A stretch of DNA of 64,000 nucleotides from Azolla caroliniana (Eukaryota; Polypodiophyta). Numbering within the stretch: position 1 is the first letter of the stretch; each line of letters opens with the position of its first letter. The stretch spans positions 1 through 64,000 of the forward strand of contig JBHGNT010000122.1 of NCBI GenBank assembly GCA_043228905.1, given 5' to 3'. Positions 1 to 14,499 of the stretch are shown piece after piece. A program made the translations under genes and the position numbers. The notes beneath the pieces are model-generated. The model did not search any database and was not told the origin of the DNA. It saw only the letters and a program-made list of their open reading frames with translations.

Positions 1-115
1 AGCATCTATGATGAAGGAAAAATGGTAGAACCAGGTTTCACATCCATATCTCAGTAATCTTCAAACTGTCATCTGGTGTAAGAGTGAAATTTCATACTAA
101 TATTCACCGCAAACC
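1..115 (-). other. 3' flank / 3' UTR of BRUTUS-like gene
   Basis: Sequence downstream of the TGA stop of the minus-strand haemerythrin/RING gene. It is AT-rich and I see no other coding potential. It probably holds the start of the 3' UTR, and the window cuts it off. Confidence 0.6.
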
Positions 116-3100
116 TCAAAGTGCTCTCGTATTATATGAACCACAATTTTTGCATTTGTGATACAGCCAGTGAAATGGAGCAGAGCTCTTTAGTTCACAA
201 TCATGACAAAGTATCTCCTGCATCAGAAAATCATAGATCAATACTTCTGAAGATGTATAATATATATTGCTTAGAAAATATTCAACTCTGAGAAATTACT
301 TGCTCTCTGTTTCTATACTCTTCAGGAAGTTGTTCAGAAGCTAACAGAGCATCAAGCATACCAAAATAAGCCTGGAATACATTCTCATTAGAGCATCAAT
401 GAATACATGTAGAACAAGAACTTCGTTTAAGAAACAAAAACAAACTATCTAATACTTACATCCATTGCACCTAGAGATTTGCTGCATATGGGACATGTAT
501 AATGGCTATAAGTATACGCCTGAAATATCAAAATTAGTATGAAGCATATTTCTACTAAACTTGGTAATTTGTATTGATGGTAGTTTTTTGACATTGATTT
601 TTTACCCGATAACAATCAGAGTGCATAAAGTGCCCACAAGAGAGAGCCTTCACAGGAGTATGTGATGTGAAAAGAAAATCATGACAAATAGGGCAATTTG
701 ATTCTAGACCCTTTTCCCGGCATTTATGACTCCTTAAAGAAGTAGACATGCATGCGTTGCAAGTCATACAATGGAAGAAATCAATCCCAAGACCTTTACC
801 AACCCTGCACAAATTGCAAGATGGGCAATGGTAGATCTCCCTGCAAAGATTTGAGGTATTTCAACAATAAAATTACTGCAAAAAACAGAATTAAGTCAAA
901 AATAAACTGAAATGTTTTATATGATATGAATCACCTTGAATCATCAAAGAGTTTGCATATACTGCAGTAGTACTTCCCCATGCAAAATCCGTCACACGAT
1001 GGAGTAGAACAGTACTGCGCAATGGGTTGTATCTTCATGCATTTCATGCACATCATCTCCTTTGTTGCTTGTCTGGTATTAAGGGATTAGGAATAATAAG
1101 CCACTCTGTAGTAACAAGATCTTAAAACACTTTTTTTCCATTGAAATCACCTGTCCATAGTATGGTCGCTAACTTTATCGTGGCAAAGTTGGCAAGCAAA
1201 AAGGAGTCCACAGCAGGATGCACGTACTTTGCAATTGCGCTTGTAATGCTCACATCCAAAGACCTGGTTGCTTTCATCCGTATAAGAAGGACACTGATCC
1301 TCCTCAACATCCAAGGATCTTTGAATACCTTGAGAAGCCTGTTGCTGGGCCACAATCCAGCGACTGGAACACTATTGATGTTAGAAATCCAGCAATGAAA
1401 ATCGGAAAGTAAAATTACAGCAACTGTAAACATTAGATGTTAGAAAGTATAGCTCTTGGAAAAAACATCAAAATACCAATAAACTTTTTTGGTATTTACC
1501 TGAATATTAAATTATCAAAAAATACCAGTATACTTAATTTACCACCACATAGGCCCATTTCGCTTATGTTTAACAACTTAGGATCCTCCAGCACATAGAG
1601 AAGAATTCAGGGCATATTTAGATGTTTTTTACCTGATGATAATTGGGAAAAAAATAAAAATAATTATAGAATTATACCTAGTCAATAAATTTTGCATGAG
1701 ATAGTCTTTACGCCTTGGATCAAGAGATGTGTCCCTTGAGACCCTTCGGACAGCAGCTTCAAGCTCCTTCTCATTCATTCTGAAGATATCCTGCCAGCCT
1801 GGTTTGAACTCTGTAGAACCTGACTCAATTTTCCCTTGATCACAAACAGAACTCTCCAAATCTCTAATAGCAGAAGTCTGACAAGAAACATTTGTGTCGT
1901 CATGATGCTTAACTCGGGTATCCTGACGTGGTAGATCACAACCCTTAGTTTCCATACGACCATTTGTTCCAGATGACTGTGCTATGCATTCCTCACTATT
2001 ATGTGTGCCTTTTGAGAGGTAATCTGCAACCAGCTGTAAGCTTTCAGGAGTCCCCGATTCAGGTACTTCATTATCTAAAAGAGGAGAACCAGGTGAGCCT
2101 GCAGGTGTTCCTTTCCACCATGCGCGTAACCATTTATCAAACATGGTGTTCCTAGTCACCTGTAGCCAAGTATCCATCATACTACTTTGTTCTTCCTCAG
2201 ACAGGGCTGTGGTCACCCAAGGAAGCATAGCTTGCAATACTTCAGCACCTGTGGTTCCTATGATCTGGCCGACGATCTTCTCCTGTTCTTCAACAGTGAA
2301 ATGTAAGGAAAACAAAGGCCATAACTCGATTTCTTCTCTTGACACGTGCTGATCTAGAGTGACATGCACAGATTTGCACATGCCCTGCAACTTTGCTGCA
2401 AGACCTTGCCTGTAAAGGATGTCCTCTTCATACAGTTTTATAATGTTTTCTTCACATCCATGGACACTGCTAGAGCCTTCTGATTTTTCTTGAATATGGG
2501 ATAGCTCAGAGAGCAAGCTGTAGATTTCTTTAAACAGCTCTTCTTCATGTTTGTGATCTATGGTATAGGAGTGACTTACATTGTGAAGGGCCTCTCTTGC
2601 TTCTAGAGCAGGAAAGACAATGTCATCTTCTGCATTGCTGTGAGCAAGATACAAACCCCATAAAAGTCTGAACCTGCCATTGAACTGTCTTAAAAATTCA
2701 GCATTACAGCCAACTAGCTTCGCTGATTCATCATCGAGGTATTCAAGATCTTTCCGGATTGCTTTATGGAACTGAAAGATTGTATCAATAGGTTTCGACA
2801 TTGATCCTTCTTCGGGATTTCTAAGATTGTTTCCCAAACCAAATAATCCTGAATCAAGGTAACCTCTGTGAAGGGATTTCGACCATGACGTCTTCATGGA
2901 TCTTCTTCTAGATCCTGACGCAAAGACAGAACCACTAGTGCCTACTCCCAAAGCAGGTACACAACAACGAGCAGGTTGACTAGTTTCTTTTGGTTGATTA
3001 CTCTTTAAAGTTGATAAGATTGCTTCAGGCATTACCTCAGTGCTACTGTACACTAGAAATTTTGTCACTACAGATTCTGGATTAGCATTGGCATTTTTTC

Positions 3101-6100
3101 CTTGGTTATTGGATGGTTGGGAGGACTTTTGTTCTTCCTGAGATAATTCCCCAGAAAAATAGTGTTTATTAAAGGAGAAACAACTCACACCACCAGAAAC
3201 TATGGAACTATGATATCGCCCCTTACAAGCCCATCCCAAGAGCAATGTTACCAAAGCTGCATCGCTTTCCGGTGCTGCAAACCCCATTACCAACAAAAGA
3301 GATTAACAATCGTAAAAGTTCAGAAAATGCTAAAGAGAAAACAAGCACAGTTGATAGGTCATTTTACTCTTCAATCAGCAACATCCACGCTAGTTCCTAC
3401 CAGCATCTTCTTTTAGAAAAAACAGTGACAGACACTAAGGACATCAATATGAGGCACTGTTGAACCTTCACACTTCTAATGTTGTTTCCTGAACCGGCCA
3501 TGCATATGAACCAAGGGGATAGATTCTGACTTGATGAATGTTTTGCCATAAAAGGATTTGAGAAATGTCTCCTCAAATCATAGTTCAGTCAAGATCCTTC
3601 TCTAAAAATGAATTCCATGTGCATATGACAGATTAAACAAATAAATTCCTCCTTCCCATTTTCTATGTTGATTGCCAAGTATGCAACTTTATACTGTGAT
3701 TATTGATCAATGAAATAGAGAGAAAGAGGCAGAGAAAGAACCTGCTAAACATATATTTTGAATCAGATTGTCAACTTCATCCTTATTAAGTGCATTTATA
3801 AGCCAGGGAAGGACCTTCTCCAGTTGTTTCAAAGGCATAACACGGAGACATTGATACACCAAACCTTGTTGCTCTTTGATACTTAAGTTGTTTTTTGCAA
3901 GAAGCAACACCTAACACAAATGACAATACTGTCAATGCCTGCCACTGAGAGGTCTTATTTCAGGTCAAAAAACAGCTTGCATCATAAAAAAAGAGAGGAT
4001 GACAACACTATCTATCCAAAAAACAGTTTGGTCAGACCATTACTACTTTCTAGCATTTTTACAATTGATTAGAAAGTGAGAGCTCAGGGCTTTCCACACG
4101 CTTCAGTAAAAAAGCCATAGTGGTTACACTTAAGTTACAAGCCACACAGCCTTACCTCTTCTGATTCATCTATTAAACTCTGGCTGATATTCTTGCAAAC
4201 CAGTTTTGTATGTTCATGGAGAGTGTTGAGCATCTCAACTGTCAGGGATACTTTTCTCATTTGCAAACTCTCAAGTAAATGGCGTATATCATCAAAATGC
4301 CGCTCTTCTTCAGCATGTTTAGAGGTGAAACACATATGATATTTTGTTTTTTGTCGTATTGTTGGGAGTAAAACCTTTTCAACAGCAACACTGTGAAAAC
4401 ATTCAAAATCATTAACGCATGCTTTGCTGTTGCAGGATTTGTTCTTTAAATAGGTAAATATTAAAAGGTATTAACAAGATGCATATGCTATCTTGATTAT
4501 GAAATACAGCTTAACAATTATTCTCAATGGACACATCAATACTTGGACTACATACACCTCTGTAACAGCAATGAAATAATATTGAGCCACAAAGAGCAAT
4601 GAATAGCTGATATCACCAAAAACCAACTAAGATTAGAGGAATAGATGTGAAAATAAATTTAGCGCATTTACCTGCGGAAAGTGCAAGCTTCCACCAAGAT
4701 ATGGAAGCAATCACAGAATCCCGAAAAATCTGTACCCATCGTTGATCGTAGTTTTTTGGCTTCATCTATTAGACGGGTGAGTTCTTTCTTGATAGCAGTG
4801 TGCCAATATAAAACTGTATCAACAGGAAAGTAGCTCTTCATTTGTACTTCTACTTCACCATGACTGTCGAAACCAAGGCAGTCCACTTTCCGCTTAGAAG
4901 GTAAGATATTATTCCCTTCCACAATACCAGGCTTACAATGAAAGTTGCCTTCATTTGCCTTTCTTATAACGATAGGTTTAGCAACATTTCTACATGTGTC
5001 CACGTTCATGACAGAATCTTCAGGAGCAATGTCTTGTAACATTGCATGCGGTCCTCTGAGCCATGCAAATATAACCTGGACAAACACAAACTAACATCCA
5101 TAAGCTCAACAAAATAACAGCTTTCATTGCCTAAATTTTTCTAAAAGGTAAGAAAACCCGTACCTTTTGAAGTAGTTCTTCCTTTGGGATGATTTTCTGC
5201 ATGCAAGCAATCATTTCTTGGTGTTCCTCCTGTGAAAGGTACGATACCAGCCAAGGAAGAAAGATCTCCATGAGATTCACAGGAATGCTGCACATAAATT
5301 GCCATACAAGTCCTGCTTGCTCCTCAAAACTGAAATGCTGTATCAACAATGGATACACCTACAACCATGAAATTCAAGAAACGCTGACATAAATCCAGAA
5401 ATACTTCAACTAAAACTTGAGCAGCGACAAACACTAAATAAGCTCAAAATCCATAATAGCATAGCTGGAAACTTGAAAGAAAATCTACTTTAGTGGAGTT
5501 TCATTATAACATAAATGCTTGCATAAACACAAATAATATATATGTATATGGAAAGAACAATATATTAACATCTATTAGAAAGAAGATAAGATATAATAAT
5601 GTATTTTAATAAGCTCAAATGGCCTATAGAACCAACAAAATTGCATCCAAATGAAATCGGATATCATATCTGGTAACAATGGAAAATAAAAGGAAAAAGG
5701 AAACTCTATCTACGGTAAACGGAATGCAGTTAATCAAACAGGGGTAATATGAATTGAGTGACATGTCAATAGTACGAAAACTACCCATACACAGGAAGGG
5801 AACGCATTTCACAAGATTTCGCATGGATCTCACTAGATTGACATGAATATCCTTCATAGATTATAGTGTTCAGATCTGTGCAATAGAGATCTTTGAGAAC
5901 AATCAAGCCAGATGACTAGCCAACGACATTCCTCACAAGATCTCCCATGGGTCTCTCTAGATCGACATCAATATCCTACATACTTTACAGTGTGAAGATC
6001 CACGCATTAGAGGTCGTCGAGAACAATCAAGCCAGATGACTGGCCAACTAGGTTCCCTTAGAGGGATGCTTTAGAGATGCCGCCAAGGTATGGTGTTGAA

Positions 6101-9100
6101 AATGCCCTTGCATCTACGAAGACAGTGAAAATGCCCTTGACTCTCATAGAAGGCTGATCAGCTACAATAGATTAATGTGCATAGTGTGGTGTGAAAGACA
6201 TGTGCTTGCACACTATACATTAAAGAACTTGTAGACAGAGTCATCCTGTAAACCATGTCTCTGTAGCAACAACCATCAAACTAATATCAATCCCCATCCT
6301 CCATGAAATGCCAAAGGCAATCTCTCAGAAAAATCAATCCTCTTTAATGGGATGTCTAATTATGCCTTGCCTCTACAAACGAAATGCTCCTCATTCTCTG
6401 CCTCTCCAATGAAAATCAAACATATCCTCATGTACAGGCCATAGCAGCAAGGTTGCCGAATGAACCAATCTGCTTGAATTTCATAAATTGGTCTAGATTA
6501 GGTTCTAGAGAGTATTGGTAGAAGAGAGAAACAATTTTAGAAATATTGCAGAAGCTTTTCATACATTTGAAGAACTGTGTGATATCGTTTTTTGTATGTG
6601 TTTGGCTATTTGATGTAACTTGACATATACTTGAAATCAAAGCCATCACTTGCAGAATAGACCTCAGACTTTCGAAGTAAATTATCTGTACTTAGAAATG
6701 GTAACTAAAAAAGGCGATGGATAAATGTTCATAGGCATATACATGAAAACAGATCCTGTCGACTATTTATCACCCTGTCTAAAGTAGGCACTGTGTATGC
6801 CATTAGAAAATAAATAATATTAGATACCTGGAAGCAGAAGATCTGATGCTAGAAAGACAACTTAATAAATGTCCAGACAAAGGTCTTATTTGTTTAAGTG
6901 CAATGAATCCCTGTTCTAGATGTATACGTTCAGAATATACAAAACCTTATGAGGTTATGATGGGAACTTCATTCTAGTCTATATTCTGAAATATACTGAT
7001 ATTGATAATATATTAAGAAACTGGTAAAATATACATTAAGAAGGGCATGGTTTACCTGCTGCTCTTCCTTTGAGAGATGTTGACAGAGAGTAGTTTGAAT
7101 AGCCTCTGTGCAGCAAATAAGTTGTCGCCGCAATTTGGTTGTTATATTTGATTTCTCCTTCAGTGCAAGATTAAGTAACTCTAGCATCTGATCAAAAAGA
7201 TCACTCTCCTCCTTGTGCTCTAGTGAATAAGTCTTTGCTACATTTTTCACTCGACTGTCAAGAGCTGGAAATATAACCTGTTTAACAGCACTCCATTCAA
7301 TCCATGCAAAATATTAGAACATAAAAACTACACTAGTCATTTCAGTCCCATTCTGTAATTTTCTGGTAGCTTACATTATAGCAGCAGAATAGTAAATTTG
7401 AGAGAAATTGGATTAATATTAGCTCAAAAAATGCTCCAATGACTTTCTACCTGAACTCAATGGGTGTTACCATCTTTAATATCCTCTCTCATTCTCAAAT
7501 TTCTCTCTTACAATCAGGGTTTGTGCTTCTTCCACATCTTAACAGTTTCAGGGTGTGCTTATTTGAAGTTTAACTTTTTTACTATTGATATTTAAAATAC
7601 ATTACAGACAACTTTATGTATATTGTCCTTTCTTATGCAGATACGCAAATAAGTGATCAAATCAGCATTGTCCAATATCCACAACCCACACACAACAAAA
7701 GGAGCATCAGATCCGAGGGCACAAGATACGTCTCTTACAACACTAATCAACAACAAGGTAAAAATAATACATGAGATTTTACTCAGTCTATATGGGATGG
7801 TAAGGATAGAAGATAAAGAGCTAGAGATGCAAGAGCTTAAAAATCAAGAATTACAACATTTAATGTAAATATAACACATCCAACTACCAAGCTCAAGATG
7901 TTATAATCTCCAAATTTCTTGAAACGAGACTTGCCTATAGTCTTATCTTTTTTTTTCTTGATGAGTATGAACACCCAGAAGATAATATGAATGAAACATT
8001 AATGTATGCAAAAGGTAAGTCTATAATGCATACTGCTATTAGAATGAGAATATATAGGATTGTTTGCATATAGAGAAAATGGCACCAGAGAATGAGAAGC
8101 TTGAATTTCTCTAATCTAAAATAAGACATTCTCAAAGGCTTCAAAATTTTATTCATAGGAAGCCACTGCAAGAAACAAGCGAAGCTTGCAATCCACAAGT
8201 TCATTACATATGATTTTTCAAGTTTGTGAGAGCATCCAAATTATCATGGATGGAAGAAAAAAGACAAATCAGATATGCTTGTCTCTAATTGCAACATTGG
8301 AAAAGATGAATGGTTCATGTACAACTATACATTAGACATCTTGTTTTTGGTTGCAAATGCTAACATATCAAAGCCACAAAACAATCAAAGTGTTTGCAAG
8401 AGGCTAAGATCATTCCATTGTTCCATTCTGTGACCCATGCATGATAATAACATATCCTAACAAAGGAATGATAGATAATCAACATGCGAATTTGTAGTAT
8501 AATAATAGGGAAGACTTGAAATAAAGAATCTCTTGATACAAAAGAAACCGTCTATGGGAAAGATGCTCATGATTGATATGATAAAAATATCGGTTCACAA
8601 CATCAGAAAACTACACATGACATACCCAAATTATACAGGGCTCACAGATCCTAAAGTAGACAAAGAATACTTGCAAACTGTGCATCTCTCAGATCTAGCA
8701 ATGGCTAGCATTGAATATGGTGTCATTAGAAATTCAAAGCTTCCTTAAACTCTGAACAACCTTAAGGTCAGAGCTACCATGGTCTAAACACAGAAGATTG
8801 TATGATCTGGTTATACAAGACGCAAAATAACAATAGATGAACACCCCAACGAGTTCAGTAGAATGCATTGTAAAATATGATAGAGGAGAAGTTGCATAGA
8901 TAGTGTTTGAATATTACCAACACTTCAAGCTGTTGATAGCATCAATACATGGAATCAAATGCGAGAAAAATGTGTGTTAAAAGGCTTACTTCATGTTAGC
9001 AATGAAAAAAGCATTAAAAGAGCATAAAATATATTAGAAACTCGACTGTTTTTTCCAGAATTATGAAATTCCTACACTCACCATATGAGCAATTTACATA

Positions 9101-9530
9101 TGGCTAATTTACATATGTTGGACTAATATATAACTATTATATCTCAAAGCATAATCTAATACCAATCTCTAACCATATTATAATGCAAAGTCTAATCTGA
9201 GAACAATCTCAAATAACATTTAAAAGAAAACGACCAACATACCTCATCCTCAGCATTACTGTGTTGTGTGTACACAAACCGCAAGAATTCGTATCGATCA
9301 TGAAGGACTAGGAACTCTTCTTCTCCTCCATTTTCCACAGCAAGCGCATCAGCATAGAGTCTCTCTAACTCTGCTTTGATTGCCTTGTGGAAGAAAAGGA
9401 ACTCTAGGATCGGAAAATTCCTTGCAGCTTTAGATGAAGTTGATGTAGTAGTAGTCATAGATGTAGATGTTGCTTCTTGAACGAACAATGTACCCAGACG
9501 AGGATAATCCACTTCTACTGAACCTTCCAT
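116..9530 (-). CDS. BTS: BRUTUS-like haemerythrin/CHY/RING E3 ubiquitin ligase
   Basis: Iron-sensing E3 ligase that in plants marks iron-response bHLH factors for degradation (family knowledge). Thirteen exons: 9530-9243, 7277-7056, 5358-5164, 5075-4672, 4390-4156, 3910-3742, 3274-1678, 1363-1151, 1072-935, 840-606, 519-460, 371-300 and 217-116. They total 3930 nt, 1309 aa, close to Arabidopsis BTS. Three haemerythrin regions are visible. The first (residues about 40-170) has HSNAEDE and QHLSKEE. The second (about 280-460) is divergent. The third (about 570-720) has HSNAEDD and QHVSREE. Then come a CHY zinc finger (FGCEHYKRNCKVR), a CTCHY finger, a RING (CPICHDF, CGHFMH, CPICSKSL) and a C-terminal CxxC ribbon. 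I chose the ATG at 9528-9530 (MEGSVEVDY); the open frame upstream has only a TTG. Three haemerythrin regions favour BTS over the two-domain BTSL type. Confidence 0.95.
5803..6055. repeat. 124-bp tandem duplication in BTS intron 2
   Basis: Two adjacent diverged units, offset by 124 bp, share caagat..catgg.tctc, gacat.aatatcct and aacaatcaagccagatgact. They lie in the large intron between coding exons 2 and 3. No coding potential was seen. Confidence 0.75.
7278..9242. other. BTS intron 1, no recognisable content
   Basis: A 1.97-kb AT-rich intron between the first two haemerythrin exons. Short open frames here have no family resemblance. I see no transposon ends or RNA gene. Confidence 0.6.
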
Positions 9531-10680
9531 AGTGCTCGATTTCAACACAACGACCAAACCCTCTAGAGAGAGAGAAAGTTGAGAGTTTTCCTGATATATC
9601 TACAATGATGTTTGTGCATAAAAGAGATGTGGTTATCCTCTTTCACTGGTGTTTCTGATGCACATAACTGATCATATTTGCGCATAAAATACATGAAACA
9701 TATCCGATTGACTAATGTTTCTGATCCTTTCGATGCTATTTGCACCTAAAAGAGAAGTAATTTCTTCCTCTATTTTACTAACGTGAATTCTTTTTCTCTT
9801 TTGGTCCCTGGCAGTGGATATGACTTTCTTTCTTTCACTATATCAACAAAGCAGCTTCGACATAGAGATCAAAACCATAGAAAAAAATAAGAGCTTTCTC
9901 CGCTGATATCTGCACATGGAAGAGAGAAAGTCAATCATGTTTTACTAATATATAATTCTCTCTCCTTTACTCTGTTTTACTCACAAGAACAAGAAGACCT
10001 TTTTCTTCTTCTTCTTCGAATGCTGCTACTTCTTCAGGTGTTGTAATATACGCTGTTCAATCCGACTGTACCTCTTTCTCTTTCTCTTTCTCCTGCGTGT
10101 GCCTATAAGCTTTTGTAATCTATCCGACTGTATTACTCTCTCTCTCTCTCTCTCTCTGTGTGTCTGTGTATGTGCGTGTGTCCGTGCGTGCGATAGAATC
10201 TGTGTCTGTATGTATAAGAAAGGGGGGGGGATGGAAAAAGCCTGTGTGTGTGTGTGTTATGTTGGGCTCACACATCTGGGCACGAGGCGACCTCAGTCTG
10301 TCGCATGGCCTGGGACAGCCTCTCTCTCTCCTCCCCTGCTCTCTCTGTCTCTGTCTCTCTCTCTCTCTCCTCCCCTGCTCTCTCTGTCTCTCTCTTTCTC
10401 TCACCTCCCCTGTTCTCTCTCTCTCTCTTCCTTTTCCTTTCTTGTTTTCGTCGTTCTTTATCCATCCCCTCGGTGCTCACTCATCCTTTCCTTTCCCCCA
10501 TCTCACCCCAGCCTTCACGAATTATGAATCAAAGGAGGAGGAGGATTATCATGATCATGATGAATGGTAATGACTGATGATGATCATGATGAACGATGAT
10601 GATGATGATGATGATGATGATGAATGATGATGATGATAAATGATGATAAATGATGATAAATGATCATCATCATCATGAGC
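9531..10680 (-). promoter_or_regulatory. BTS upstream region with CT and GAT microsatellites
   Basis: Probable 5' UTR and promoter of the BTS-like gene. It is rich in CT/TC tracts (10136-10160 and 10318-10430) and a G-run near 10222. At 10549-10670 there is an imperfect GAT/ATGATGATAA repeat that is partly self-complementary (GATGATGA.../...TCATCATC). Long Ser-Leu or Arg-Glu reading frames here come only from the CT repeats. I could not fix a TATA box or start site. Confidence 0.5.
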
Positions 10681-13600
10681 TTGATGTACTTGACCATTGC
10701 GCGTTAGTGTTACCACCTGCCCAACCGTCCGTCAATTTCTAGCTCCTCACCTACATGCCAGATGCATCACTTCGCCCCGTTTCATCGTGATTCCCGCTCG
10801 AAATATGTGCACAACCTTGTTGCTTTGCTTGACATCAGGGGGGGGCACGTAATCTTCTTGACCACATATGCAGATATTGTCGCTTCGACATTGGGGCTGC
10901 ATTAACCCACGTCGCCTCGCAAACCCTCACACCCACCCACATAATTTGCTCGAGATGGGTTTGACCCGAGGGTGGGAAATACACATGTGCCCCCCCCTAC
11001 ATTATTTTCTCGAGTACCAGAAATGTTACCCCGCTTGTTAGGGGTAATTTTGTGTACTTCTATGCAATCAATAATTGCATCAAGACCGATGTGTTGCTTG
11101 AAAGGTTGATCGATACTCCCTAATCATTTGCAAATTACACTATTCACCATTTATAATAAGTATAGTGTTAATAAATGTATTCAACTTCGTCACTAGTGTT
11201 TTTGTAATAATTACGAATTGTAATTTGTGTTCCTTAAAATTATTAAGCATTGGTGGCATTAGTGTTACTCGTGATCATTGACATCATCATTAATAATAAT
11301 AATATTATTATTATGACAAGTAGCATGGGGGTAGTGTTAATCATAATATGTAACGTTGCGGTTAGTGTGCTAATTAACATTTACCTTGGTATTAATTACA
11401 AAGATAAATTTTCCTTGATCACCTATATTTCCCTTTCCCCTTATGTAATTAAGTGCAGCCTAGTAAATTTTAATTAATTAACCCCCAATTAAAGATGCAT
11501 CCTACAAAAAGCGTCCTACTAATGCTTATTGCTCCTTGTGCACATCAATTGGTTGAAAATCAAGCATCATGTTATGTTCCAAGTCAAATTCACTCATGCT
11601 ATTTGATTACAAGCACGATCACATTGTCAAAAAATGCATACGATGATGTGCTCTATGGTGTTAAAGTTGTTTGATAGTACACAATGGCTTGAAACATATG
11701 AACACATCGAAATTCATGTATTTACAATGTGTGTTGGGTCGACATCACTTGAGTAACATGTTAGACAACAAACATATTTATAAGATTAGAGAACTTCATC
11801 ACTAATTATGTAGAACAATAAATATGACATTTCGTGACTCTATGTCAAATCACATGTTGCCTACACTTCCTATCGAATTAAAGAATATGTTGTAGAACAC
11901 TGTTTGTTGTTGTTGTGTGGAAACAAGTGATCTTCATAATAGTCGCGGCGATTATGATCAAGATACTCTAATGCAAACATTCATGACCCAATATATGTGT
12001 TAGATAGTAGACCCCTCTATGCATATATGGGAGTTGAACAACTATAGTCCAACCATTTTGTTGGTTATTCAAGACAATCCTAACACCTACTAGCTTGACA
12101 TTGTGATGGGTTTGTGCTTAATGCTTGCCCATTTTAACACAACTTCCACCCAATTAATGCATAAACAAGCTTGAATTGTATTTCTTCCACTGATTTCATA
12201 AGCATCATTGATCATTTTAAATTGTATTATTTTTATTACAACCTTCACTAGACAAATGTTTTTGTACAAATGATTGTTTTATGAGACATATGTATTCGTT
12301 CATATATTACTTACATTACAATGCATGCATTCGGAAGTTTTTGAAATGATACCCATGTACCCTTTTGTAAAACTATATCACAATAATGCATGCAACATTT
12401 ATGTGGTGCATTGTATGCCACCTAACAAAGAAATCTATGAACATAAAGACGACAATCATTCTTCTCGTTAACAATTCCAAACTCCTTAAGAAACAAAGAG
12501 AAAGCTAGTGCTTAATAATGGAAAATGTGAGTAGATGGTGTCTCCATATATTTCAATGTATTTAAGTTATGATTCTTATAAGTACAAATTGGATCAAAGG
12601 GGAACGATTATTCCAAACCGTCGTCTAAATAGAAATAGGAAAATCGCAATAATACTTCTACAAACCTTGGTTGCTAATATGTTATCACAAGCTTTAATGG
12701 TGTGGTAATCCATAAAAGAATGTTTTTTGTTTCTTGATAATATTAAAAGAAGTTGAGGCTAATAACAAATCACTAATGTTATGCTAAATGACTATTGTCC
12801 TTACATGGAAACCACAAAAGACAAATATATTTATCAATATCAAGTGGATGAATATTGTCGCAACACAATATAATTTAATTGAACAAAACGTGGAAAGGAA
12901 GTCCAAGTAACTACATGGTCTACTTATCTGACAACATCGACAAGAGATATTGATTAGACAAATATTCTGGAATAATGGCGAGGACAAAACCAGAATTGTT
13001 GTTAACCTTCCTTGTATATGATAACTCTAAACTCTACAAAGATTAACAAGGTAGTTGTGTGTTTCTCAAATAAATAAGATCTTATTTGGCTATAACCCCA
13101 AACTCAAGTTCATAAGGTTGCAAAAAAGGTAACGCGAATACTAAATGTGAAGGAGATGTAAATAATTTGTGAATATTTGAGATTTGGGTTGTATAAATAA
13201 CTTATCCATTTCACATTACTCCAAGCTACAACTATTTCTTGCTCAACAATTTTAATAGAATTACAAGACCACCACTCTTAAAAAGAAAGGAACAATCTTA
13301 TACTAAAAGTTTGTAAATCTCTCTCATCTCCTAGTGCACTCGCATTTCAACGACAATTAATATATACATACATTAAATATACTTCATTGATCATTCAGTT
13401 AAAAATAAAACAATATGTTAACTCTCATTCTTGGATCCTTATTTAAAGTAAGTTTGATGATTTGTCATGAAATTTGTAGGTGATGCACTTGGAAGATAGA
13501 ATAATAGGATAAAGTCATCCTTGATGGAATCAATGGCAAATCAAGATGGAAAGTATACGTTTTTCTATTCAGCTAAGATTATATAGAATTGCAAGTTCAT

Positions 13601-14499
13601 ATCTACAAGGAAGTATGAGGTGATATGTCATTATAAAAAATAGTAGACTTACGAAAATTACATATAACTCTAGAGTCCAAGTCAATGTCGACATTCGCCA
13701 TGAAATCAAGAAGTTTGATAATATTACTTGTGAAGAATCATAATTTTGCAAACCAATATAGCAACAAAGCTCTGATCGTGATAACATTTGTTATTGTGCA
13801 ATCTGCTAGTGACGAGAAAGTTCCACGCCATAGTACTATATTTGAGGAATTATCTATGATTGCATGAACGTCGATGTCCATCCTTACACGTGATGCGCCC
13901 ACAAAACCGGAAAATATGGATCTAAGATTCATAAGTGTTTTCTCGTGACAATTCATTTATTGTATTTTCTCGTACATAGTTTCTTTGGCTTTGAATGGTA
14001 TTGTTTCAAATTATTAGAGACAATGTTCAATTTCCTTATTATTTTCTTTAAATTTATTGAATTCCTTCTTCATTTTGACTATTCTACTAGTAGTTGCTCC
14101 ACTACATCACTCTCTATCTCAAGTTTGTGTGTGCATTGTCTTCTTTAGAGTACAACATTATCTTCAAACTCTTCTTCTCCTTTTGAAGCATGACAAATCG
14201 AACATGTGACACCAATCCATTTATCGAGAGTAATAACCATTACGTGCCATCTATGTATGACCTTCTTAACATAATCCTACTATAGTAGAACCAATAGAAG
14301 TTAGTATGGAGTTTCTACCATATGTAGAGATTGGACAAATAGTGAGTTTAAGACACACATGTTAGTTATACAACCAAGTTACCAACCATGAGATAATAGG
14401 ATAGAGCAAATGTATTACCATCCATAATAATGCCAATTTGACCTATTGGTTCAAATTAACGTATCATATTGTATGTGACTCCTTCCTAAGAAGTGGTTA
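10681..14499. other. Intergenic, unrecognised AT-rich DNA
   Basis: About 3.8 kb between the BTS promoter and a LINE relic. The first few hundred bases are GC-richer, with several C-runs; the rest is AT-rich. Only short frames occur and none matches a family I recognise. It may be decayed transposon DNA, but I see no terminal repeats. Confidence 0.5.

Noticed and set aside
9531-9557. Upstream extension of the BTS-like protein (codons before MEGSVEV)
   Set aside because: The frame is open, but the first codon is TTG, not ATG. The ATG at 9528-9530 is the first real start.
10099-10577. Long Ser-Leu-rich and Arg-Glu-rich frames on both strands
   Set aside because: These are products of CT/GA microsatellites in the BTS upstream region, with no family resemblance. 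The same applies to frames over GA/CT tracts near 29.3, 32.85, 40.85, 41.9 and 56.7 kb.
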